A DNA stretch of 64,000 bases from Stichopus chloronotus (GCA_021234535.1 CM037843.1:19561911-19625910); one strand, 5' to 3'; positions 25,801-38,311 are shown, numbered from the stretch's first letter. A program made the numbers and translations. Notes: a model not told the origin generated them from the letters alone.

Positions 25801-27200
25801 TCATCCACCGAGGAAATTCATTTTGTCTAAAATGACGATGACCGATGTCTGAACAAAGTCTGAAGGGTCATCATCAAGTACGTGTATGCCCAACACTGGT
25901 AACCTGTAAATATCAAGTGTGAGTAAAGTCTTAGCAAAGATTCAACTGACGGTTTCTTTTGGCAATATCGATGTGGCCAGTCTGATATTTCGGATCCACC
26001 TAATTGGCTCTTCAAACCCACAGCTTCACTTTTCAACAGTTCCTATGATCACGATGCGAGCATCTCGTGAAAGTAAAGAAGAAACGAAGCACGGAGGAAA
26101 GAAATATTCACAGTGTCATTGACTCTGATGGGTCCGTATCTTTGAATGAACCCCGGGAATATTCTTTCAAACCATCTACTGTCTCCAAGTGTAATACTCT
26201 GAGAGACAGTCAGGTCGGAGAAACTGTAAACAACTTATCTAAAACACTTTTAGCTTCTTTTTAACTTTTTTTTGTCAGGAAATATCATTTCACACCATCT
26301 GTTATTCCTCCAGATGATATTAAATAAAGCTGAGTGATTAGAGGTCTTACTTTTTTTCTGTGTTTTACTCCCCTTGAAAAGAAACCATCAATTTGATTAC
26401 TTTCCACATTTTGATGTAATGAAGCCTTTTCTACTCCCAACGTCATGTTTTGTTTTTTTTGTTTTCCCTTTCCTCGTGAACGTGTCTACTAAGGGCAGAA
26501 TGCAACACCGTGTAATTACTTAAGTCATGACTTTAATTTATCAGTTAAAGCGACATGTGCATCACTTAAAAGTGCCTCGATGTTCATTTTTGGATGGCAT
26601 ATTATGTTTTGATTTGTTTTACTGAAAAAAAAACTCTGTACTTGTTATTTAAGAAAACAAAGCATGCATGAATTGTCAATTAACATGACAAAATACTTTG
26701 CAAATGAGGTAAAAACATGGATTGTTGAAGTTTACTAAATTACAAACAGATGTATATCTAACGACTGGAATTGCTTAACAATTGCTTTTAATTTGTTATG
26801 GTCGAGACCACACGAAAGCTAAATGTGGTAGGCACATCATTAAAGTGGTACCGTACACATGACACTCCTCCTCTGAACTGCAAAACGCAATGCAGAATTT
26901 TTTTTCAGTGCTATTCTTTTTTTCCTAATTGCTAATTGTAATCTACAGAGCATTTGTCTTAATCTACCAAAGACCATAATTTTCAACTAGTATAACTTTC
27001 CATATGACATTGCAAATTTAAATTCTTTCAACCCACAATGGTGTCCCAACCCGGCATCTCAGTCCAGAGGACCAAAGAACATCCTCTCTGAACTGAGAGA
27101 ATGCAAGATGATGGTTACTTTTTCAAAAAACAGACTGAACTATACCCAGATGCCCCACTATAAGGAGAAATTAAACAGCCATTGAATAATTCATCTCTCT
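22816..27200. other. Intergenic spacer, no gene seen
   Basis: AT-rich spacer. A 10-base C run lies at 23652-23661 and an A9 run near 24305. Short open frames on both strands (for example near 25.3, 25.9 and 26.1 kb) lack splice or family support. CpG frequency falls toward 26.9-27.2 kb, where the right-hand low-CpG domain begins. Confidence 0.5.
26787..26792 (-). terminator. Weak candidate poly(A) signal (ATTAAA) for the minus-strand gene
   Basis: TTTAAT on the plus strand reads ATTAAA on the minus strand, about 670 bases beyond the proposed stop codon at 27461-27463. Another ATTAAA lies at 26532-26537. No AATAAA was seen on this strand between them and the stop. Speculative. Confidence 0.2.
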
Positions 27201-27460
27201 TCACAGAAGTCATTTTGCATTTCAATCAAGTCCGATTTTCATTTCTTTCTTTTAGCATACATTTACAAAACAAATACAAAAGGATAACAATGGTATTGAG
27301 GACAAATTTTAAATTCATACAAATGCAATAAAATGTGAAAGAGTTTGAAAGTAGGGGCTTAAAACAGCAGGTTTGCAAATACAAGAGTTGGGATGATGTG
27401 TTTCTTAATAGAGAGGATAATTTGGGATGGAAGACAGCATGAGATACTGCAGACATCTGT

Positions 27461-27538
27461 TCAACTGAAGATGACAGGTTTCATCGGCAGCAGCCGGGGG
27501 TTACTCCTGAGCCCCTCTTCATCAATAATGTCAGCCAA
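27461..27538 (-). CDS. Candidate terminal exon of unidentified minus-strand gene
   Basis: On the minus strand the acceptor CTAATTTTCAG precedes 26 codons that read LADIIDEEGLRSNPRLLPMK and end in VIFS then TGA. The acceptor is good (T-rich tract then CAG) and base composition is much richer in G+C than the surroundings. One other frame stays open for 18 codons and the third closes at its second codon. The segment lies at the left edge of the CpG-poor domain, where the 3' end of a methylated gene body would be expected. I do not recognise the protein. An exon this short could arise by chance. Confidence 0.4.
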   Translation of the reverse strand: MADIIDEEGLRSNPRLLPMKPVIFS

Positions 27539-30179
27539 CTGAAAATTAGATCATCAAAATACTATGGTCTGGCCATCCAATTTGCCAAAGTAGAGAGAAG
27601 AGACCAGAGATGGTAATCATATATAGCCTCCGGGTGCAATTATGAGATTTTAAATGGATTGGAGAAAAAGGGGTTACCCTTACAGAGTGCCTTGAAGAAA
27701 TTTATGATGGTGAGCATCAAAATCTTTTAAATTATGTAAAAGATTCCAAAATAACCTCCTTTTGGCCACACCTGAATGATGTATGGAGTCCATTATACAT
27801 GACCCAGATATGGAGCATTATATACATGATTCAAACCGGGAGGGGGGGACACGACAGTTTAGACGATGATGCAGGAACAATAATTAACATGAGAAAATGG
27901 TAATGAGCACTGGGAGTAGACTCAAAACTGGCCTCGTAGCCATTCCAGGTGAGAGCCCCGGGAGCTCAGAGTGGATGTAAATCTCGCACTTCCCTAGGGA
28001 GATGGAAACCAAGGATGGGCATAGACAGGAAAAAGCAAAAAAATAAAATGAAGGATAAACTCCATACTCTTTGGGGTCGATACTTTTTGGACAACTTGAT
28101 ATCATCAGAATATTCACGACAGAGCTCTTTTACCTAGATACATCATTTTTTAAAATCCTGGAAGCCCATCGGGGTCGGACGATAAGGGCCCTGAAAGGTA
28201 TTGATGAGCACATGGTAACTGAAAAAGTATGGCTACTTGACCAATTGAACCAACAAACTCTCCAAATGACTCGGTCCCTGTGGCGTTGTATTGGACCATG
28301 TGAATTAAAATCTCATGTTTACTTGAATAAATTGCTCACAGCATTGACATACATGTCTTGTGCCTAAACATCAGATATGCAGAATTATTCAACTGAGTTA
28401 CCAAACATGGACATTTTTCTTTGGGGGGGGGGGGGGAGGTGGGGGCATTTACCAAAACTGGAAGACTAAAATTCAAAGAAGTGTGCTCCTTGCGGATAAG
28501 ATACTAAATTTTAAAATGAGCACGTCTGCATGTGCAGCGTCTCTGTCATTCAATCTACACGTGTATAGCGTGGCAATAATCTACTGTTCCTCTGTTTGTC
28601 TAAAGGAGGGCATCCTTGTTGGCTGTTATGTGATGTCCATCACAGTAGACTGGTTTGATTGAAGGAGGGCTATAGATATTACATGTCTTGATGGTACTGT
28701 CTTGCTATGGAGTGAACTACTATGTGAACAAGGTGTAACAATCTACAGTAGCAACAGATTTGGACTAAACTGGGTAACAGTTTTGGTGAATTTAATAATT
28801 TATATGACTGTATAGTAGTATTGCAAATGAATATGATGCAGAAATTACACAAAACTGCTATGTCTAAACTACTTTCCATTAACAACACAGTAAAAACATT
28901 TCATTACTCTCTTCTTTATGAATATATCATAAAAGTTTGTTGAAAAGTAAGAGGCATTTAAACCATTATATTTTTTCGTCACTGACGACTTTGTTGACTA
29001 CTACTGGTCTTCTCAGATGCTTACAGATGAGGCCATCCTCCTCATCTGTTCTGCATCTGAATCAAGAAACACAAAAATTGAGATGGAGAGGTCTAGTTTC
29101 TGCTCAAGGTGAGAACAATCCTACATTGTGCAGTGCTTAAAGCTGTTATATGATGACTGTAATGTATGAAACATATTTTGCAATCTGTGACTGATAGGGA
29201 ACTCCGGAAAACTGAGGAGACTTTTCACGAGTCACTACGTTAAACTGATTGGTGACAAAGTACTCCATCTGATCTCCGGGGTCCATCTGCCAAACTCTCC
29301 TTTTGAATTTCTGCTATCAACCAGCAGTATGTTCCAGACTGCATTTCTTTTACATCTCTCTGTAGCATTTTTACAAGTTCCATTCAACTACTTATGAAGG
29401 GCATGCAATTTGGCAGTGTTAAATGCGACCTTTAGTTGCACTTCCATCTGACTGACTCATACCCGAGGTATTTTGGTAGGCTTTTGAAAGAATTGGCAGG
29501 AAATTCCATCCTCACCAGTGAACTATTTATGACTTCCAAGTCTTTCGTTACTGTTTGTGAGCTAATTACGTTATAAACAGGCTGTGGCTTCAGTTTCAAA
29601 TTAATGATCTGTAATGGTGTTCAAATTGGACAGAAAAGACTTTCACAGGATGATTTCACTCAAGGGTGCCAATTTAAATATGTATAACAAATAGAGAGAT
29701 GTACAATCTTTGTTTGACAAAGTAATGGAACAAGCAGTAACCAGAATGCAAAAATGTTTTATCGTTTCGACAATGTCACCTAATCGCGCTGCTGCTTACA
29801 GTAATTAGTGCACAAATAGTGGGAATTGGCCCATGATAAACAGTAACATTTACACATACCATATAAAAGGTCCGAGTATGCCCCCTTCAACGTTAGTGTG
29901 TAATTAAAGTGAGAGTCGGTGTTTATATTTGCTTGCTCAGCAGAGCACCTTCCCAATGACGCACTACATCTATAAAGTCAATGAAAAGGAGATTCATGAT
30001 TTTAGCCAAAAGTCTCTTATAAACTTCCAGCGGCTGAAAAGAGACCAAACAAACCTTCCAGCAGCAATATGTATGATTGCTCATATGTTCCAGCAGAGAA
30101 AAAGTTTGCCTGCTATACTTAATACTATATGGTCAAGCACTGCATAATGATAATCGAAACCTAGCAAAGCTTACAAACT
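27539..30179. other. Putative intron of the minus-strand gene
   Basis: CpG-poor sequence with a 14-base G run at 28423-28436. A G+C-richer patch at 27930-28020 has open frames on both strands but no convincing splice pair. Nothing else recognised. Confidence 0.35.
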
Positions 30180-30780
30180 TCTTAAAACTCATAAACGTAC
30201 CACTCTACACCACCATTGCACCAAAAAAAGAGCAGGCTTCTTACACTTAATGTAATATATCACCACACTAAATACGACATATGGCCAAGCTGTCCTGAGA
30301 TACTGCACTTTCATGGTTTCAGAGATCGACCTCTGCTGACATCAAATGGCCTTAGCCAAACTCAACAAGTTTCTTACATCTACTGTGGTCGATCAACACA
30401 CTGTGAGTGAGATCAATACACCCTTGCATTTTTGAAGTATTCACAGTTTGACTTCTGTTAACCTCAAATGACTCTTGCCCTATACCAAAAATTTACAGGA
30501 CTCATAGAATTAACAGACCACATGTAAGATCAATCATAGTGCATTGTTGAGATATTGCATAAATTTGCAAGCAGACATCATCAACTGGCCTTTAACCTTT
30601 ACCAAAAGCAATCAGGTTCTAGTACTTATACCGTGATTCATCGACATAACATACTAAAGGATCAGTCCAAGTTTGCATCTTTGATGTAATGTGTTTGCAA
30701 TGTTTTACATACTGACCTTTGCTAACCTCAGATCACCTACACCACAAACTTAACGGGCCAATTCTTTTGGAAGTGAACAA
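30180..30780 (+). repeat. DR1-type tandem repeat, cluster 2 (degenerate)
   Basis: About four strongly diverged units of the same family. Each has a GAGATATTGCA/GAGATACTGCA-like block, a TTGACTTCTGTTAACCTC-like block and a CTACACCA/TATACCAA-like block, roughly 135 bases apart. The TGACCTTTGACCT core is mutated in all of them, suggesting older copies. Confidence 0.55.
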
Positions 30781-31689
30781 TGACATCAGCAGGTAAAGGG
30801 GGATCTATTTTTAGTCAAAATTAATTATAGAAAAAGATCCCTTTTTTACATCACAAAGTATAATTATGCACGCTGCTGGGTTATCCTTCAATTTTTACTT
30901 GTGGAAACACTGCATATTGTATGAAATTTAATCCTCAATCCCACCCCCACCCACCATGTGTAGACATTATAAATTAACCAGAAAGTCAAATGACTGTGAT
31001 TCCTTGCCAATGTCTCCTTTTTTTCCAAACACTCACAACCACTTTAAACAAAAGCAACTGGTGGAAAGGGGAAGGGACAATATCAAAGACACAACAAAAT
31101 GCAAGAATGTACACCACATCTGAAAATTGTCATAATGAAGGATGACATACATCTCTTAACCAAGGAAGTCCATACGTGACTAGAAAGCTCCTGACACCAA
31201 ATTGTAGTTAAAAGTCTGCAAAGACAACTTGGAAAATATCTTATTTGCTTAAGTATAGTTCCCTTGGGAAAGTACTTTGTTAATCTTGACAGTTGTTGGC
31301 AAATAAGTTGCTGATAAATGTAAGAAGCTACCTTAAGTGATCAGTTTAGTGATTGTTTGAAGAGGGTGCCAAAAAAAAATGGTTATTTAATAGTCTAAAG
31401 AAGAAAATGAGCCCATATTCTATTTAGCTACATTTATCTGCCACTAAACATCTACCTTTTGACAAAGAGCGTGGGGAGGGTAAAGGGGAGGGGAATGGGA
31501 TTGATCCATCCGATACCATTTCAGTGATGCCAAGATGGGACAATTGACTTCTCCAAAATATTACACAAGTGTCATCTAGAAGAAGGTTCAAAAACGTCAG
31601 CTTTGGCTGTAAATACAAATCTCTGTGGTCGTTAACTCTAAGGTTTTAACATGGGACTCGGTATGAAAACAATGATAGATGATTTTCTC

Positions 31690-32330
31690 AGTCTCTCAAA
31701 GGGCAATTTAAATGACAGACCTCATGTAATCTTTGACTCCAACAAAACTTTACAGACATCATCTACCTATTAAGTGCAACCAATTGTCACAGTTTGAAGT
31801 TCCAGCTACATTCGGGTGCTGAGATATCCCCCTTAACAGGTTTTCAGACTTCCCCCTCTGGTGACCTCAAATGACCTTTGACCTTCCTGAAAAAGAGTCG
31901 GGATCATCTACTGACAATGGACTACCTACACACCAACTTTGCAGTTCAACAACTTTGCCTTCTTGAGATACGGTGTTTGCAAGGTTTTCAAAGTATGACC
32001 TCTACTGACCTCATGTGACCTTTAACCTCTACAAAACTTGACAGAGATCATCTACTTATCAAGTACTAACAATGGTTGGGGTTTGAAGTTCCAGCAACTT
32101 TCAGTTGCTGAGATATCCTCCTTAATGGGTTTTCAGACTTTCTCCTCTGGTGACCTCAAATGACATTTGACCTCAATGAAAAATAATGGGGATCATAAAA
32201 TAACAATGAACCACCTACACACTTTGAAGTTCAAGCAACTCTCCCTTCTTGAGTTACCATGTTTGAAAGCCAAGGTATCACACACATAGACACACATGTC
32301 ACAGATTTCTTGCCTTCGGCAAGGAATAAA
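31690..32330 (+). repeat. DR1-containing tandem repeat, cluster 3 (best-preserved array)
   Basis: Cores occur at 31872-31884 (perfect TGACCTTTGACCT), 32016-32028 (TGACCTTTAACCT) and 32161-32173 (TGACATTTGACCT), spaced 144 and 145 bases. A longer 289-base period is also present: TTTGAAGTTCCAGC begins at 31793 and again at 32082. The array is thus a dimeric higher-order repeat. It ends in a CA-rich stretch and the hairpin CTTGCC-TTC-GGCAAG at 32309-32323. Confidence 0.8.
32309..32323. other. Perfect 6-bp stem hairpin at the end of repeat cluster 3
   Basis: CTTGCC, a TTC loop and GGCAAG form a perfect inverted repeat directly after a CA-rich tail. Cluster 4 also ends in a CA-rich tail, followed by CATTGCCTTACGG, a partly similar sequence. 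This suggests a defined 3' terminus of a mobile element. Confidence 0.6.
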
Positions 32331-33989
32331 TAAAGAGTAAATACTAGCATTTTAGGCATTAACAATTGGATGATACATATGAGAAAAAACACCCAGCATG
32401 ATGCTGGATATGGACCACAATTTAGTCTGAGTGCTGAGAACAAATATTGACTTATGAATAACTGCCATTGACTGACTGAGTGAAGGAAATTGATTGGGTT
32501 GGCTATTAGGAGGGGAGTGTCTATGTCTACTTGATAGACTGACTGCCTGATTATATGATAGACTGGCAAAATTAAATGACTCACTGCAATTATTAAAACT
32601 CTCTCCCACACCCATCCCCATTATTTATAATGTGTTTCAGTAAGGATATTTTTTGCTCAGAATGTCAGCAGTTCTGTCACAGTTTACTCATAAACTTTGA
32701 TCCACTGAACCTTTAATCATTTTCACTTCTACCTCAGGCAAGCTTTAAGTCACCTGCTTCAATGTAAACAAACAAAAAAAACACAAGCAAAACAAAAACC
32801 CTCTCAAATCATTGAGCACTAATTGCTTAAAGTCGCTCTTAAATCATTGTTAGTATTTTTTCATACAAGAAATGACCTCAGAAGAGGCTCACAATAAAGT
32901 CCCTTTTCATATGCTATTACAGGTTCTGAAAGTAATAGATGGCGCCATACAGATTTACACTCCATCTACGCTCTACATAATTGGTGGCAGCACATAAGAA
33001 TGTTTTCACTGCCCAAACATCTGCATAGAATGTGTTATACACTCTATGGGGAAGTCAATGCAAATGAAAAAGCTTGTGAGGGTGTGAGTTAACATGGTGA
33101 GAAGGCAGTGTGTCACTGCACGTCAAACAACTGCTCTTGATTTAGCAAAAATACTGACACTGAATTACACCAAATGCTGGCAAATGCATGTACATCATTG
33201 CTGATGGTAGAATGATAGATCTGTCCAACTTGCAACAGAAAACTACCTCTGAAGATCATAACTATTGTAAGTGTTACTGATCAATTGTATGATAAATGTA
33301 GCTTATACCACTGATAGGGGGAATTGCTTGCTCACTTCCCAATAATACGATGGAATGCCATTGTGAAGAAAAATGTGGAGGATTAATAACGGCCCGCTAC
33401 CATCAAGATCATAACAATGTGAATTCAGAGGCACCCCTTTATGTTTGTATCATTTCAAATGACTAACCATCCAGCGTGCTATCAAGATTGACAATTCCGA
33501 CTACTTCACATTTGTAGATGTTGGGTGACAGTTACAATAGCATGTGAAGCGTAGAGTAGCTCTCTTCGGAAACAATCCGTTAAGAGTACCGGTAAATATG
33601 CGATCCTTAAATATCTTGCAAGTCGTGCAAAAAAATGCGAAAACATAAGGAAGTTTTTCAAGTACGCATCATCAAAACAGTCAGTCTCAGCAAAAGATGC
33701 CATAAATGTTTCTATTACAGCTGAGTTTGCCCATGCTGTCATAAACAGTGACGATGATCAAAATTATAACCTTTATGACTTCCTGCAAAATTTAATAAAT
33801 AAGAACAGAAATATTAAAACTCATGCTACCATGCCTGACACAATTAAAACATTGAAAAGCAAGCCCTAGGAGGGCACAATGGTTCCTTGCATGTGGATTA
33901 TTTTTGCTATCATTTAGTCTTAACTAAGTTTAATCCATGATTTATCACTAACCAAAAAAGTTTGGGCCTCATTTTGTCCCTGAGAATGC
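32331..33989. other. Putative intronic sequence, nothing assigned
   Basis: CpG-poor, AT-rich sequence. A minus-strand open frame at 33506-33742 and a plus-strand splice-like segment near 32924-32996 were examined and not accepted. No repeat family recognised. Confidence 0.35.
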
Positions 33990-34640
33990 TGATCAGCCAA
34001 AGGTTCTGACTACCATAGTACTAACATGAAAACCCTCAACACTGTAACATATAGTAAATGTAATGATGTAAGTCCCACATGGCTCATTCTGAAGCCGGAG
34101 CCATGAATGTTGAACACTGCAAGGGTTCCACTGCCACAATACTAATTTGACAAACCTTTCCACAGTTAAGCAAAGTATGCAGAAAAGAAAGGTTTTTCAT
34201 GATTTCATAAAGTGGTCCATATGGCCCATATGGGACCAATAATACTGAACAACCTCAAGGAACCTCTACCATATTAAATGTGACACTATTTCAACTTAAA
34301 TAACATACAATCTATAGGAAAGATGCGTTCTGCATGATTTCATAAAATGGCCCATGTGGATGTTGGACCCAAAAATCTTGAACATCCCGGGGGCACTAAG
34401 TATGAACTTTATTCAAGCTTAATAACTGGAGATATTCGTTTTTAAAAGGTTTCCAGAGTTTTGCCTCCAGATGATCTTTGACCTCCACCAAAAAATAGGG
34501 TACACCTTTCTCAATAAGGCAGACGAACACACCAAGTTTGACTTTTATCCAACTTTCCCCTGTGGAGTTTGAGCGTACCCAAGCAAGTGTCACAGACAAA
34601 CACATACACACAGCACATACTTGCACTCATTGCCTTACGG
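33990..34640 (+). repeat. DR1-type tandem repeat, cluster 4
   Basis: Units about 135 bases long are visible: GATTTCATAAA starts at 34201 and again at 34336. The cluster continues into a typical unit with TGATCTTTGACCT (one mismatch to the core) at 34472-34484. It ends in a CA-rich segment and CATTGCCTTACGG. Confidence 0.6.
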
Positions 34641-35439
34641 GGTACTGATGACAGTTCTCGGTAAGGAAATCAGTGGAATTCACCTTCAGCAAATGAGCAG
34701 CATGTGAGTGCCCAATGAGAGGGGAGGGGGGCTGGGTATCAGGTGAGAGACCTTGTTGCAGTGTCAGACTTTTCGGGCAGCTACGCCAATTCTGAGCTCT
34801 GCACGAGCAAGAAAAAGCTTGCACGGATCGGGCTCTTGCGAGCAACTGGTACCTGCTAAGGCAGCATTTGTAGGTGCACACTTACAGAGACAAGCCAGCC
34901 TGACTGCATAGGTTTCTTTGCTGATGCAAGGAACCAAAAAAAAAGGCAGAACGAGGCAGATTTTTTCCAGTAATTGAGAAGGTTAAAAAAAGACAATAGG
35001 ACATTGAGAGTAATTTGTATCAAATTATGACAAAACACACCCCTATAAACTTAGCTTTTCTCACCTTGAATAAAACTATCATAATTGTAACTGATATTGT
35101 AGTAATGTGAATTAGAAGGAACAGTGTTCACTGGATTGCAAAAGACCAACATCAAGATGACAATCCCAACTACTTCACATTACAAAAATCTGCAAACCTG
35201 TAAATGTTCTTTTTCTCACCTTTACTATATCGGCCGTTTCATCTGGTGGTTGCCTGGTAGCTGCTTCTATAGTCCAGACCGATATTCACTCAATGGGAAA
35301 AGTGACCTCTGATCAAACACTGGACTTCTTCATATAGTGGAAGGATCTGATGATAAAAAAAAAAATGACGAAGTGGGTAACAGATAATATCTGAGGGTGA
35401 AAAGGAAAAAAGGTAACAGAGAAACAGTGCCATGTGCAG
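34641..35439. other. Putative intron segment with weak exon-like signals
   Basis: A CpG-richer patch (34750-34860) is followed by a 35-base minus-strand segment at 34886-34920 with a T-rich acceptor and a consensus GTAAGT donor. It would encode KKPMQSGWLVS. It is too short to call. No other feature recognised. Confidence 0.3.
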
Positions 35440-35760
35440 ACCTAAGGTGATGATTGATAGGCATCATGACGTCATGATGCACACCTGCATACTAAGTAAG
35501 GGATATAGTCAAGCTTTCTGTCTTAAGGTTCCACGTTTACATGATTTTACAAATTGGATCCTTGTTGGTGAAAATGGCCTCTATCAGAATACAATAGGCT
35601 TTTGTACTCAGTATAGTATACTCTGCTAAACGGTACATATCAAATCAAAGATCAGCACAAACTTCCCCTCTTGAGATACCATATTTACAATGCTTCATAT
35701 TTGATCCCAGTTAACCCCAAATGACCTTTGACCTCCACCACAAAGGCACAAATAAAACCA
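35440..35760 (+). repeat. DR1-containing tandem repeat, cluster 5
   Basis: About two units with a perfect TGACCTTTGACCT at 35722-35734, preceded by CTTGAGATACCATATTTACA and the TTGATCCCAGTTAACCCC block. The left unit includes the palindrome at 35461-35480. Confidence 0.75.
35461..35480. promoter_or_regulatory. Perfect 20-bp palindrome with CRE core
   Basis: GCATCATGACGTCATGATGC is its own reverse complement and contains TGACGTCA, the consensus CREB/ATF site, at its centre. It lies inside a repeat unit, so it may simply be a repeat-borne palindrome. Regulatory activity is not shown. Confidence 0.4.
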
Positions 35761-36890
35761 AAAAAAAAAGAAGAGGAAATTGATACACACAGGTGATGAA
35801 ACCTTACTGTCCAAAAATATGAACAGTTTTCAAAGAAGTCCCATCTTCCTTGTCAGATAAGAGAGGGACAACATTAAATTTATGACAAAGTCTGAATTAG
35901 AAAGAACAGATACTACAAATGGTGTATACAACAACACAACGAGAAATCAAAATACGGATAATATGAAAGAACAGCCATGATGATACAGTTATGTATTTCA
36001 AGTAGGTTTGTACTTCTTTATACAGTGCTTCCTTGTTCCTAATTTCAAAGTCGGAGTTACCAAACAATGTTTTTGAGAAATTGCTGATGGTGCCAGCCCT
36101 CTGTTCTTGACAATGACTGAGAAGCATCATGAATGGCAGGGTTTCCATTCAGATAGAACTGAAGTAATTTGTTTCCCAATAAAAATTTGTTCACTCAAAT
36201 TTTCAAAAATTCAAATGATGCATCGTCTGTGACTCTTCTTATGCGAAATACTTTGAGAAGATGAAGCTTTTGCAGATGTTTATTGATGAGACTGAATGGC
36301 TTAACAATAATAAAAGCTGTTTTCTTTGTACACCATTGTTGGTGCATTTTAAACACCCTATTACCCTGGAAAGTGCTGTGTCACCTTTTTCAACATTTGC
36401 TCTCCAACCACCACTCACCCTTGTTGATTCCACTCAACAAAACCTCCCCACCCCCTCACATGATTCCGTCACCGTGCATGCCCTACGTGACGGAAGGACT
36501 GCAATTCTCATTGGTACAATTTGATGTTTGTAGTTCAAAATCCCACCTAGTTAAAGTAAACATAATTCATACTTTGGGTTAATAATTTAACTAGAGATTC
36601 ATGCATCCAACCAAAAAAAGGAAAGAAAATTTTGTCTCATACATTTGTCTGTCTAGAATTATAATGCCTGTTGCTTCCTCATTTCACAACAAGGAATACA
36701 AAACTGTTTGGACGGCTGGTGCAAAGTCCGTCCTGGCTGGTGGAGTCCTGTTACGGCAGGTTCTGTTGACATACTGCCAGACTCAAACCATAAGCAAAAC
36801 AATGACAACACCAAAACCTTCTTTCTTTTTTTTTCCTTTTTTTTGGTATGTCAATCTCATCTGATGGGGGGCATTCATAGACTGACTCAC
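35761..36890. other. Putative intron, nothing assigned
   Basis: CpG-poor AT-rich sequence with an A9 run near 35761. Open frames on the plus strand near 36.3-36.8 kb overlap one another and match nothing I recognise. Confidence 0.3.
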
Positions 36891-36946
36891 AGGTGATGGT
36901 TGCATCAATCTCACAGTGCACTCATCAAGAGGGGCCCTGTTGCCTA
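36891..36946 (-). CDS. Candidate coding exon, unidentified minus-strand gene
   Basis: On the minus strand the segment follows AAAGAGCAG and is followed by a consensus GTGAGT donor. After two bases of a split codon it reads GNRAPLDECTVRLMQPSP and ends on a codon boundary. Its two-base start phase fits the one-base end phase of the candidate exon at 38312-38393, giving a joining leucine codon. The acceptor lacks a strong pyrimidine tract. Product unknown. Confidence 0.35.
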
Positions 36947-38311
36947 CTGCTCTTTGGTTTTCATGTGCCGTGGAGAAGGCAGACTTATGTATGATCTTTT
37001 GCAATCAATGGATATTTCTATCTGTACATTTTTTAAAAAGTATTTGCATTGCAACTATTGTTTCTCTTCTTTATACTGCGTGGTTTTGTAAACTTGCAAG
37101 ATGTGAACAAGATCGCCATGAAATTGGTTCAGTGTAGACCCCGACTCAAACTGGTTTAGACCACTGCCCCCTTTCACCATCTGAAATTGTCCCAGGGCCC
37201 ATTCCAGCGGTCCTACCACTCAAAGCCAAATGATCGACGATATTTTATTTTCTCAGTTGATTTTCGCTATTTGCAAGAATGACAAAAACCTGCAGAAGGC
37301 AGGCGTACTGTGGAACTGGTATAGAGAACCCAAATGAAGTTTAGTCAGCAGTATGAAAGGTGAGCTTGCTGGAATGCTGTCTGATTACGAATCTACGGTT
37401 ACATCTCAGTGTGGAAGAATGCCTCTTCAAAGGTCCAGTTAAAATGTCTACTGAGAGGTTCTCTTTCTTAACAGAAAAGGCCCTCCAAAAAAGAGTAAAA
37501 AGCTTGATCTGAAACGGGGCACAGTCTAACTATGATACCATCATAGCTAACAAAGCCAAAACATCAAGGTTTTTGGTAGCATGAGCTTGTGGTCAAAGTC
37601 AATATAGCTTTATTTGCAATATTTGAAATTCTGTGTCCCAGCTTTCAAAACAGCATGCTTTCACTGGGAAAGTTTCTTATATCTTCTTTTCTATTCTGGC
37701 AGCTGTTCTACTAAATGCTCTACAACATATATATAGTCTGTCAAGCTGCTTGCTGCTGTGTGGTTCTTTTTGCAACAAGCAATAAAGCATCATAGCAGGT
37801 TCAGGTAAAGACGATGAGGGTAATTGGACAACTGCAAGCACAGAAATACAGACAAATATACAATTTAAGAGGAATACGAGTTACAAACGGAATAATCATG
37901 ACGAGTACAGGACCACAGAAATAGGCAAGGTCAACTGTTTGCCATACAGTTGAGTGGTTTTTCTGCAAGTTGTAGAGCTACAATGACTAATGATGTTCTT
38001 TGGCTGCATGAGGAAAAAGCAGTCATACTTTTGTGTCATATTTGAGCACATCATTTTCTGTGTCAGGTTGTTGACTTTGGAGAAAAGCAAGGTAGACCCT
38101 TCATGGACCCACTTTCTTGTGTCACAACTCACAGAGCAGGAAATCAGACTTTCAGGCTATGAATAACACGTCTATACATGCTGAGTTGATTGGCCACTGA
38201 TAGGTCAGCGATTCCTCTTGACTCTTTTGGTTACACTTTCAAATGAAATGTGATAGAACCCTTCCTGGAAACGAATCACCCAAAAGGCAATGCTCTGAGG
38301 GATTGGCTTAC
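36947..38311. other. Putative intron, nothing assigned
   Basis: CpG-poor non-coding sequence. A GTGAGT-like donor on the minus strand near 38125 has no convincing exon. Confidence 0.3.

Noticed and set aside
30180..32330. Regularly spaced repeats considered as a CRISPR-like array
   Set aside because: Units are ~145 bp, degenerate throughout without short conserved repeats and unique spacers, and the genome is eukaryotic.
32924..32996. Plus-strand segment after a TATGCTATTACAG acceptor reading VLKVIDGAIQIYTPSTLYII to a stop
   Set aside because: It looks coding but is isolated on the plus strand, with no upstream partner exon and no family match.
33506..33742. 78-codon minus-strand frame with a protein-like stretch (VIETFMASFAETDCFDD)
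   Set aside because: It vaguely recalls helical GEF N-terminal regions but lacks clear motifs. The acceptor/donor arrangement is unclear and it is not linked in phase to other candidates.
34886..34920. 35-nt minus-strand segment with T-rich acceptor and GTAAGT donor (KKPMQSGWLVS), PH-domain-like start
   Set aside because: Too short to distinguish from chance. Its phase does not join to the candidate exon at 36891-36946.
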